From assembly GCA_947598455.1 (NCBI GenBank), contig CANQFI010000066.1, positions 1 through 9,473 on the forward strand: 9,473 nucleotides of DNA. The letters are read 5' to 3'. Origin of the DNA: an uncultured Bacilli bacterium (lineage in GTDB: Bacteria > Bacillota_I > Bacilli_A > RF39 > UBA660). The translations under genes were made by a program, and so were the position numbers. Below are positions 1-5,776 of the stretch, piece after piece. The stretch's first letter is position 1. Every line of letters starts with the position of its first letter. The notes below the pieces were generated by a model. That model was not told where the DNA came from. It worked only from the letters and a program-made list of their open reading frames with translations, and made no database searches.

Positions 1-51
1 TTAGATGAAGAGTTATGTGCTGAATATAATTTAACTTGTGATAGATGGTAA
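1..51 (+). CDS. 3' end of an unrecognised plus-strand gene
   Basis: The first 51 bases read as 16 sense codons and a TAA stop in plus frame 1, ending LCAEYNLTCDRW. The peptide is acidic, has two cysteines and is too short to assign to a family. The best support that it is real is the intrinsic terminator on the plus strand, whose stem begins at the stop codon. It is the only credible plus-strand gene in the window and converges on the kinase gene. No function is proposed. Confidence 0.5.
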   Translation, partial: LDEELCAEYNLTCDRW

Positions 52-77
52 AGAATATAGAGATATATTCTTTTTTT
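51..77 (+). terminator. Intrinsic terminator of the left-edge plus-strand gene
   Basis: The arms AAGAATATA (51-59) and TATATTCTT (64-72) form a perfect 9-bp stem closed by the tetraloop GAGA, a GNRA loop, and are followed by more T residues to position 77. The first stem base is the last base of the TAA stop codon. The stem has little GC, but the perfect pairing and T-run are convincing for this genome. Confidence 0.75.
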
Positions 78-84
78 ATGAGTT

Positions 85-116
85 AAAAAAAGAAAAAGAC
101 TTTAATCGTCTTTTTC
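85..116 (-). terminator. Intrinsic terminator, minus strand, downstream of the histidine kinase gene
   Basis: The arms GAAAAAGAC (92-100) and GTCTTTTTC (108-116) pair perfectly over 9 bp around a 7-base loop. On the minus strand the stem is followed by T7 (plus-strand A85-91), the proper intrinsic terminator layout. On the plus strand the T-run is inside the stem, so plus-strand termination would be weaker. It lies about 186 bases past the kinase stop, unusually far for this window, where other terminators begin at or inside the stop codon. Confidence 0.75.
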
Positions 117-242
117 CAAAAGTGTGAGTTTGAGTTTATATGTTATTTTAATTGTATAGGGTTTTATATTATATAATTAAATTTATTTATTTTTATCATT
201 ATTTAATCTATAACATAACTTGTATTATCTGATACCACTTCC

Positions 243-278
243 TTTTCATATTTAAATAATACTATACAAATATGAAAA
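243..278. repeat. Perfect 11-bp inverted repeat
   Basis: TTTTCATATTT (243-253) and AAATATGAAAA (268-278) are perfect reverse complements separated by 14 bases. Neither strand has a T-run after the stem, and the stem has only one G-C pair, so it is not a normal terminator. The right arm overlaps one of the 11-bp-spaced half-sites at 272-277, and the left arm contains the reverse complement of that half-site. It could be an operator or a chance AT-rich palindrome. Confidence 0.5.
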
Positions 279-299
279 TATTGTGAAGACTAGGTGAAA
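272..299 (-). promoter_or_regulatory. Candidate OmpR/PhoB-type site: three half-sites at 11-bp period
   Basis: Read on the minus strand, TTTCAC (299-294), CTTCAC (288-283) and TTTCAT (277-272) begin exactly 11 bases apart. OmpR-family regulators are known to bind tandem repeats at about one helical turn, and the E. coli Pho box has an 11-bp repeat of similar TGTCAT content. The same motif occurs as a pair upstream of the response-regulator gene in this window. Downstream on the minus strand are -10-like TATAGT (266-261) and TATTAT (261-256). Binding is an inference. Confidence 0.45.
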
Positions 300-301
300 T
301 A

Positions 302-1711
302 TTACTTCTTTACACTATTATCTTTTTTTACTCTAAAATAGAAAGTTGTACCTTTATTAACTATACTATTAACACCATATTTAAATTTATGTTGTTCTAA
401 AATATTTTTTACAATTGATAAACCAAGACCAGTTCCAACAACATTACGTTTATGATTCTTTTCATTTTTATAATATCGATCCCAGATATGATCTATTTTT
501 TCAGGTTCAATACCTTTACCAGAATCAATTATTTCAACTAGATATTCTTTTTTATCTTCTGTTACTCTAATAATTACTTTTTTATCATCACCAGTATAGT
601 TAATAGCATTATTAATTAAATTGTATATTACTTGGCTTATTTTATTTTTATCTGCTTTAATATAAGCTTTTTTTGGTAATTTAGCAATTATTTCATAACC
701 TTCATTTTCTTTTAAGATATCATATCTCTTTAAGACATTATTTATTTCAGTTACTAAATCAAATGATTCAATATTTAAGGAAGTATTATTTTCTTGTAAC
801 TTAGATAAGTCTAAAATATCGTTAACTAAAATATTTAAACGATCTGATTCCTCAATGATAACATTTAAATTCTTTTCTCTTTTTTCTTTATCTTTGTAAG
901 TGATATCACGAACCATTTCTGCATAGGCTTTAATCATTGTTAATGGGGTTTTTAAATCATGAGAGACATTGGCCATTAAATCACGACGATATTCATCAGT
1001 CTTTTTTACTTCACTTTCAAGATAATTTAAGGTGTCAGCTAGTTCATCTATCTCTTTAATACCATTTTTTGTAAATTTAACTTCAAGATTACCATTAGCT
1101 AACTCTTTTGATTTATTAGTTATTTCAACGATTGGTTCACTTATTACTTTTGCTAAAAATAAACTAATGACAATAGCTAAAGCAATAACCATGATGGTTA
1201 TATAAATTAATTGATCTTTAATTAAATTATAATTTTTATTAACATTACTTAACATAGTGAATAAGTATACATAACCATCTGAGGTTTCAACACCATATAA
1301 TAAAGCATAAGACTTATAGTCATTATTAACTAACTTAATGGCTTTAGTTACTTCACCACTATCTTTTAATTCTTCTTTATACTCTTCTAAGTCAGAACCT
1401 TCACGACCTAAAAGACAACCTGTAGCAGCATCATTATATAAAATAGTTCTGCCACTACGATCAATGTGTTCAATACAAACAGCGTTGTTATAAACAACAT
1501 TTTTTAAATAATTAGGTAACTCATCTTTATCTTTTTTACTTACTTCTTCAGCAATAGCGTTCATATCTTTAATTTGATATTTTTCATATAAATAATTAGA
1601 TAGTAATAATTGTGATTCCCAAAGAACTAATAAGATAAATATAGAAAATAATATTAGATAGAATAAAGTTTTATGTTTAATACTACTTATTTTCCTGTTC
1701 TTGATATTCAA
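302..1711 (-). CDS. Sensor histidine kinase of a two-component system (HAMP-HisKA-HATPase)
   Basis: This is a membrane sensor kinase that would autophosphorylate on His and pass phosphate to the response regulator encoded just upstream. Order of parts: first membrane helix about 15-36, extracytoplasmic sensor region about 37-165, second helix about 167-188, HAMP about 189-242, dimerisation/H-box with NVSHDLKTPL (phospho-accepting His251), N-box LINNAINYT (364-372), G1 DSGKGI (396-401) and G2 GTGLGLSIV (426-434). All catalytic boxes are intact. The sensor region resembles no ligand domain I can name and has two cysteines, C79 and C99. The start codon is TTG, lies inside the regulator gene and overlaps it by 29 bases. 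A GAGGAG motif lies about 11 bases upstream. The next in-frame Met would lose the first helix, so I keep TTG. Confidence 0.95.
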   Translation of the reverse strand: MNIKNRKISSIKHKTLFYLILFSIFILLVLWESQLLLSNYLYEKYQIKDMNAIAEEVSKKDKDELPNYLKNVVYNNAVCIEHIDRSGRTILYNDAATGCLLGREGSDLEEYKEELKDSGEVTKAIKLVNNDYKSYALLYGVETSDGYVYLFTMLSNVNKNYNLIKDQLIYITIMVIALAIVISLFLAKVISEPIVEITNKSKELANGNLEVKFTKNGIKEIDELADTLNYLESEVKKTDEYRRDLMANVSHDLKTPLTMIKAYAEMVRDITYKDKEKREKNLNVIIEESDRLNILVNDILDLSKLQENNTSLNIESFDLVTEINNVLKRYDILKENEGYEIIAKLPKKAYIKADKNKISQVIYNLINNAINYTGDDKKVIIRVTEDKKEYLVEIIDSGKGIEPEKIDHIWDRYYKNEKNHKRNVVGTGLGLSIVKNILEQHKFKYGVNSIVNKGTTFYFRVKKDNSVKK

Positions 1712-2357
1712 ATTTATAACCTACTCCTCTAACTGTTTTAATATAGTCACCATAATTACCTAAATTTTTTCTTAGAGTTTTAACATGAGTATCAATGGTA
1801 CGATCATCGCCATAGAAGTCATAACCCCAGACATTAGTAAGTAGTTGTTCACGTGATAAGGCAACATTATTATTAGTGACAAAGTATTTTAATAAATCAT
1901 ATTCTTTAGGAGTTAAATTAATTTTTTGATTACTTATAGTTACATCATGAGCTTTATCATCAATAACTAATTCACCAAAACGATATATAGTTTCTTCGTT
2001 ATTACTTCTTTTAGTAACAGCTTTAATACGAGCGACTAATTCTTTAGGACTAAATGGTTTAGTAACATAATCATCGATACCGATATCGAAACCAATTAAT
2101 TTATCATATTCTTCTCCACGAGCTGATAACATAATAAAAGGAACATCTTTGTGAGCTTTTATCTCTTTACAAGCTTGATAACCATCTTTATGTGGCATCA
2201 TTATATCCATAATAATTAATGAATAATCTTTTTCTAAAGCTTTAGTAACTGCTTCATTACCATCTTTAGCTTCATCTACTTCATAACCTTCTAAAAGTAA
2301 ATATTCTTTTATAACTTCTCTTATTAATTCTTCATCGTCAACGATAAGTATTTTCAT
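1683..2357 (-). CDS. OmpR/PhoB-family response regulator
   Basis: This is a DNA-binding response regulator of 224 residues. The receiver domain (1-115) has the acidic pair D7/D8, phospho-acceptor D51 in MDIMMP, S78 and K100 in TKPF. The C-terminal winged helix (about 122-218) has the OmpR-type features LTPKEYDLL, the recognition-helix stretch RTIDTHVKTLRKNLG and the wing VRGVGYKF. It is the cognate partner of the overlapping downstream kinase. An in-frame GTG nine bases upstream (2366) would lengthen it by three residues, but that GTG is part of the Shine-Dalgarno sequence AGGTGATAATAATG. The ATG at 2357 has ideal spacing and is preferred. Regulated genes cannot be read from the sequence, but possible autoregulation is suggested by the repeats just upstream. 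Confidence 0.97.
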   Translation of the reverse strand: MKILIVDDEELIREVIKEYLLLEGYEVDEAKDGNEAVTKALEKDYSLIIMDIMMPHKDGYQACKEIKAHKDVPFIMLSARGEEYDKLIGFDIGIDDYVTKPFSPKELVARIKAVTKRSNNEETIYRFGELVIDDKAHDVTISNQKINLTPKEYDLLKYFVTNNNVALSREQLLTNVWGYDFYGDDRTIDTHVKTLRKNLGNYGDYIKTVRGVGYKFEYQEQENK

Positions 2358-2380
2358 TATTATCACCTCGTTATCAATAT

Positions 2381-2386
2381 ATTATA
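2381..2386 (-). promoter_or_regulatory. -10 box of the two-component operon
   Basis: TATAAT on the minus strand lies 23 bases before the regulator ATG, so transcription would begin about 17 bases upstream of translation. No good -35 hexamer exists at 17 bases (TCATTT there), as expected for a promoter that needs an activator. The 11-bp-spaced TTTCAY pair covers the -35 position. Confidence 0.6.
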
Positions 2387-2394
2387 ATACATTT

Positions 2395-2411
2395 GTGAAA
2401 TTTAAATGAAA
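2395..2411 (-). promoter_or_regulatory. Candidate regulator binding site: TTTCAY pair at 11-bp period
   Basis: On the minus strand TTTCAT (2411-2406) and TTTCAC (2400-2395) begin 11 bases apart with the AT-only spacer TTAAA, and end 8 bases before the -10 box. Tandem sites at this period over the -35 region are the usual arrangement for OmpR/PhoB-type activators. The likely protein is the regulator encoded immediately downstream, giving autoregulation. That is an inference. A caveat is that the distal half overlaps the T-run of the preceding terminator and the whole stretch is AT-rich. Confidence 0.45.
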
Positions 2412-2435
2412 AAAAGAATACTATTTTAGTATTCT
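2408..2435 (-). terminator. Intrinsic terminator of the yebC-nudix operon
   Basis: On the minus strand AGAATACT and AGTATTCT form a perfect 8-bp stem (2428-2435 with 2415-2422) with a 5-base loop, followed by T7. The Nudix stop codon TAA spans the end of the first arm and the loop, so the gene ends inside its own terminator. Confidence 0.85.
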
Positions 2436-2941
2436 CGTAAATATTCATTTATTGCATCAATGGTATCAAAAACAGCACCTTTTACTTTAGTTACTCTTTT
2501 AGATACTTCTTCTAATCTAGATAAAGATTGTTCTTTAGGTATATATTCTAGATGAAAGTTATTTAGTTGTTCATCTTTAGTTAAATGAAGATTACTGATA
2601 TTAGGAATTAATTCATCACTTTTTAAGTAATAAAAGTTTGTAATATATAATGTATTTTCATTAACTTTAGGATAATCTTTAGTTAGATATTTAATTACTA
2701 AAAATGGTTTATCTACTTGAGGATTAAAATCTATACCAGCTTCTTCTTTTATTTCTCTTATGAGAGTTTCATTATCTGGTTCATTATTTTCGACATGACC
2801 ACCAATTAGAAACATACTATTATCTTCGATAACAAATAATAATTCTTGTTTAGAATTTTCAACTATTAATTTAGCTCTTTTTATTATATGATGACAGTCT
2901 TGTTCATTTAGATTATCGTTATTATGAATTATTTCTTTCAT
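2426..2941 (-). CDS. Nudix hydrolase
   Basis: This 171-residue protein has a complete Nudix box at 48-70: GHVENN, E54, then REIKEEAGI (R62, E63, E66, E67, G69), matching GX5EX7REUXEEXGU. The glutamates bind the divalent metal used to hydrolyse nucleoside diphosphate-linked substrates. The substrate cannot be told from the box, and candidates include nucleotide sugars, dNTPs and ADP-ribose. The protein is likely cytosolic, with no signal peptide or membrane helix. Its ATG overlaps the preceding yebC-like stop by one base (TAATG), so translation is probably coupled. It is the last gene of that unit, with a terminator at its stop. Confidence 0.9.
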   Translation of the reverse strand: MKEIIHNNDNLNEQDCHHIIKRAKLIVENSKQELLFVIEDNSMFLIGGHVENNEPDNETLIREIKEEAGIDFNPQVDKPFLVIKYLTKDYPKVNENTLYITNFYYLKSDELIPNISNLHLTKDEQLNNFHLEYIPKEQSLSRLEEVSKRVTKVKGAVFDTIDAINEYLREY

Positions 2942-3657
2942 TATAAATTAACATTATGATAGATATCTGTTACATCTTCAATTTCATCTAACATATTATA
3001 TAGTTTATTAAAGACTTCAAGATCTTCACCTTCTAAAGTAATAGTATCTTTAGCATACCAACCCGATTCATCTAATTCATAATCAACATCTGGAATAACA
3101 CTTTCGATTACTTCTTTAGCTTTATAAGTATCTGCATATTTAACAGAGATGTTTAAGTAACCATCTTCTGATTCAAATTCAACTGGTTCAATTGAAGCAT
3201 CTAGTAAAGCCATTAAGACTTCCTCTTCTTTATCACTTTTAAAACTCATTATAGTTAGATTATCATAATTATAAGATACAGAATTATTAACACCTAAACT
3301 TTTATTCATCTTATTAAAAGCTGCTCTTACTTCACCTACTGTACGATTAACATTATCAGTTAGAGTTTTTATCATAAATGTTGATGCTCCAGGACCAAAT
3401 CCTTCATAAATTATTTCTTGATATTCGTCTTTACCAGCACCTTTAGCTTTATCTAAAGCACGATTGATAATATCAGCTGGTACTTGCATTTTTTTAGCTT
3501 TTTCAACAACATGTTTTAAAGCACTATTAGCTTCAATTTCAGGAACTCCTCTTTTAGCTACTAAATATATTTCTTTAGCAAAGTTAGTATATAATTTACC
3601 TTTGGCAGCTCCTGTCTTTTTTATTTTAGCTTCTCTTACTGCATAAGCTCTTCCCAT
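2941..3657 (-). CDS. yebC: YebC/PmpR-family protein, YeeN/YebC2-like branch
   Basis: The 238-residue protein matches the YebC family along its length: N-terminal MGRAYAVREAKIKKTGAAKGKLYTNFAKEI fold segment described at 1-30, YEGFGPGA at 84-91, NVNRT...VRAAF at 103-114 and SVSYNYDN at 126-133. It lacks the AGHSKW start of the classic YebC branch and is closer to the Bacillus YeeN/YeeI type. Family members were long listed as transcription regulators. More recent work on this branch points to a ribosome-associated role in relieving stalling at proline-rich stretches. Which role applies here cannot be seen. I use the ATG at 3657 because AGAGGTG sits five bases upstream. The GTG six bases further out belongs to that ribosome binding site. 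Confidence 0.94.
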   Translation of the reverse strand: MGRAYAVREAKIKKTGAAKGKLYTNFAKEIYLVAKRGVPEIEANSALKHVVEKAKKMQVPADIINRALDKAKGAGKDEYQEIIYEGFGPGASTFMIKTLTDNVNRTVGEVRAAFNKMNKSLGVNNSVSYNYDNLTIMSFKSDKEEEVLMALLDASIEPVEFESEDGYLNISVKYADTYKAKEVIESVIPDVDYELDESGWYAKDTITLEGEDLEVFNKLYNMLDEIEDVTDIYHNVNL

Positions 3658-3670
3658 ATTCACACCTCTT

Positions 3671-3703
3671 TTAAGTCTTTATTATTATACACAATTAAGT
3701 CTT
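3671..3703. repeat. 9-bp direct repeat flanking the yebC -10 box
   Basis: TTAAGTCTT occurs at 3671-3679 and again at 3695-3703, 24 bases apart. One copy lies just upstream of the -10 box and the other near the expected transcription start. Two identical sites around a promoter could be a repressor operator, or a small duplication. Confidence 0.45.
3684..3689 (-). promoter_or_regulatory. -10 box of the yebC-nudix operon
   Basis: TATAAT on the minus strand ends 26 bases before the yebC ATG. The hexamer 17 bases upstream (TAGCAA) is a weak -35. No convincing terminator separates this promoter from the patatin gene, so read-through is possible as well. Confidence 0.55.
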
Positions 3704-3709
3704 ATATTG

Positions 3710-4762
3710 CTATATAAATTTTAATTCTTTAATATATCTATAAATAAATTGTTTGTTATTAATCTTTTTAATTTGTTTAATTAATTTATATGGATTATAG
3801 ACATCATAATAGCTAATATTTTCTTTTTCTGAAACATATTCTAAAGCTTTAATAATAGTATCACGGTTACTATCAGTTCTAAAGAATGTTTTAACTCTTT
3901 TTTCTAAACGTTTATTTACTTTACGAGATAGGATGTTATAATACCAATCTTTTCTTTTTTTAAAGCAATATCTATATCCATCTAATTTTTTTATATATCT
4001 TAGAGTATCGTAGTAACCCATTAGAATATTATCTTTTATTGTTTCACGATTAAGTTCTAAAATGGAACCATTGTCTCTACTAGGAGATATAGTTGTAGTT
4101 TTTATATCAGTATATAAGGTCCTACTAACACCTATTCCTTTTATATTTACTATATATACTTCATTATAGCCTTTATCTCTAAGTAATTTAACAGGACTAT
4201 TATCATAGAAACCACCATCAAGATAGTAATGATTATCAATGATTCTTTTTTCTCTAAAGACAGGAAGATAGCAACTAGCCATTAAATATTCAATTAGTTT
4301 TTCACGATTAGTTATATCTTCTTTATAGATATATAATGGTTTAATACCTTTTCTTGATACTCTAACTGTTACTAAACCAAAGTCTTTCTTACTTTGCATT
4401 AATGCATCATAATTGAGAACTTTTTGGACTGTAGATAAAAGTTTTGTATTGTCTAAACCAAAGTTTTTAATAATACTTTTTAGACTTGTTAAAGCCCCTA
4501 TAACACCATTTATATCAAGTTTTTTATCATTAAATAATTCAACAAAACGAGAATCCATACCTAATAAAGTACCAGGATCAATTGTATACCAAAATTCTAA
4601 TAATTCCCTTGGCTTATTACTAGCTAGCATAACTGCATTAAATGAACCTATAGAAGTTCCGACAAAGCCATCAAACTTAATACCACAATCACGGAAAGCA
4701 TAATAAGCTCCTATTTCATAAGAACCTTTTACGCCACCACCTTCTAAAACCAAACCTCTCAT
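3710..4762 (-). CDS. Patatin-like phospholipase
   Basis: This 350-residue protein has the three patatin signatures in order: the oxyanion-hole loop GGGVKG (8-13), the nucleophile elbow GTSIG (35-39, Ser37) and DGG (182-184, Asp182), giving the Ser-Asp dyad of the family. Members hydrolyse acyl chains from phospholipids or related lipids. The extra C-terminal region from about 230 is rich in Lys, Tyr and Arg and could bind membranes, which is an inference. There is no signal peptide, so action on the cytoplasmic face is most likely. The gene begins six bases after the epimerase stop with AGTAGG as ribosome binding site, so the two are co-transcribed. The stop is TAG. Confidence 0.93.
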   Translation of the reverse strand: MRGLVLEGGGVKGSYEIGAYYAFRDCGIKFDGFVGTSIGSFNAVMLASNKPRELLEFWYTIDPGTLLGMDSRFVELFNDKKLDINGVIGALTSLKSIIKNFGLDNTKLLSTVQKVLNYDALMQSKKDFGLVTVRVSRKGIKPLYIYKEDITNREKLIEYLMASCYLPVFREKRIIDNHYYLDGGFYDNSPVKLLRDKGYNEVYIVNIKGIGVSRTLYTDIKTTTISPSRDNGSILELNRETIKDNILMGYYDTLRYIKKLDGYRYCFKKRKDWYYNILSRKVNKRLEKRVKTFFRTDSNRDTIIKALEYVSEKENISYYDVYNPYKLIKQIKKINNKQFIYRYIKELKFI

Positions 4763-4768
4763 AAGTAC

Positions 4769-5713
4769 CTACTTCTTTTTACGATGATAGAAAGCAATAA
4801 ATGGTAATGCGAAGAAACGTGGTATGAGTCTTGTAACACGATATTTAGCTAATGAGTTATAATAAACATCTAAGTTTTTACTTCTAAAATGTAATAAATC
4901 ATCTAGTTTATCGCCATCTGTATAGAAACCACCACGGTAATTTTTTTCAGCTAATAACCATGTAGAAAGATATCTTATAGATAAGCCATAGTTTTTAAAA
5001 ATAGTAATTAAGTAATCACGATATGTTGAACGGAACTTTTCACCACCAGAGACATTATAGGTTTTTTTATTGATATTTTTTAAGAAATCAATTGCACAAA
5101 CAAAAGCATAACCAGCATCTTCAGAAGATAATAGTTCTAGTTTATTATTTAAAGGAACATTATATATTAATGATTCACGACCTGGATCACCTAAGATATA
5201 TGCTAGTCTAAAGATTGAATAGTGTTTTAAATTATCTTTGATATAATTTTCACTTTCTAGTTTATATTTAGAATAAAAGTCATAATTATCGATATTATTT
5301 TTAGATTTAGTTGTAATATTTTCACTATCGTCTTGGAATCCATAAACAGAGGTACTAGAAGCATATAATAAGAAACAATCAGGATTATAATCTTTGATAG
5401 AATCGACGATTGTTTTAGTACCTTTAAAATCTACTTCACGACATAAGTCTTCACGAACATTAGCAAGTGATGGTAAAACACCAGCTAGATGGATAACAAT
5501 ATCATGATCTTTTACTAAAGCATCAACTATGGTATCGTCATTAACATCACCAAAGACGATATTTATTCTTTTACGAAATGGTTTTAATCTTTTATAAACA
5601 TGTCTATTTTTTAATTCTAAGGCAGTTATTTCATATTTACCTTCACTTAATAAAAATCTAATTACTTGAAGACCAACTGTACCACCAGCTCCGGTAACTA
5701 AAACTTTTTTCAT
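4769..5713 (-). CDS. NAD(P)-dependent epimerase/dehydratase-like protein (extended SDR)
   Basis: The 314-residue protein has the Rossmann nucleotide-binding loop TGAGGTVG (7-14, pattern GxxGxxG), D56 in FGDVND, the HLAG stretch (75-78), the SSTSVYG strand (119-125) carrying the catalytic Ser/Thr, and YSKYK (147-151) providing the Tyr and Lys of the SDR active site. This fits sugar-nucleotide epimerases, dehydratases or reductases, and the exact substrate is not readable. The last 25 residues are hydrophobic and basic (FFALPFIAFYHRKKK), unusual for a soluble epimerase, and may touch the membrane. The start ATG has AAGAAGGTG five bases upstream. It is the first gene of a two-gene unit with the patatin-like lipase. 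Confidence 0.85.
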   Translation of the reverse strand: MKKVLVTGAGGTVGLQVIRFLLSEGKYEITALELKNRHVYKRLKPFRKRINIVFGDVNDDTIVDALVKDHDIVIHLAGVLPSLANVREDLCREVDFKGTKTIVDSIKDYNPDCFLLYASSTSVYGFQDDSENITTKSKNNIDNYDFYSKYKLESENYIKDNLKHYSIFRLAYILGDPGRESLIYNVPLNNKLELLSSEDAGYAFVCAIDFLKNINKKTYNVSGGEKFRSTYRDYLITIFKNYGLSIRYLSTWLLAEKNYRGGFYTDGDKLDDLLHFRSKNLDVYYNSLAKYRVTRLIPRFFALPFIAFYHRKKK

Positions 5714-5742
5714 ATATACACCTTCTTATATGCTATTCATAT

Positions 5743-5748
5743 ATTATA
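5743..5748 (-). promoter_or_regulatory. -10 box of the epimerase-patatin operon
   Basis: TATAAT on the minus strand ends 29 bases before the epimerase ATG. The -35 region (TCACAA at 17 bases) is weak and falls in the small hairpin after tsaD. Confidence 0.45.
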
Positions 5749-5752
5749 TAAT

Positions 5753-5772
5753 ATCACATTTCTTTTTGTGAT
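5753..5772 (-). repeat. Small inverted repeat after tsaD
   Basis: ATCACA (5753-5758) and TGTGAT (5767-5772) pair over 6 bp around an 8-base loop just past the tsaD stop. On the minus strand the bases after it (ATTATATAAT) are not a T-run, so it would be a weak terminator at best. It may instead act as an operator at the epimerase promoter that it overlaps. Confidence 0.3.
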
Positions 5773-5776
5773 TAAA

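Larger units (their letters stand above)
117..301. other. Intergenic region without a credible protein gene
   Basis: This stretch is very AT-rich. The longest minus-strand reading frame I noticed is 13 codons (ATG at 249, TAG ending at 208), with no ribosome binding site. It holds an 11-bp inverted repeat at 243-278, an 11-bp-period direct-repeat array at 272-299, -10-like sequences near 256-266 and, at its left end, a minus-strand terminator. It may encode a short RNA or be a long 3' untranslated region of the kinase transcript. Confidence 0.6.

Noticed and set aside
3464..3646. Plus-strand frame of 60 codons inside the yebC gene
   Set aside because: It is antisense to a strongly conserved protein, has no promoter or ribosome binding site, and has the look of a shadow frame.
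3703..3720. Hairpin TTATAT/ATATAA at the patatin stop codon
   Set aside because: It has no G-C pair and no T-run; probably random AT-rich pairing.
4413..4703. Plus-strand frame of 96 codons inside the patatin gene
   Set aside because: It is opposite the conserved catalytic part of the lipase and its protein resembles no family.
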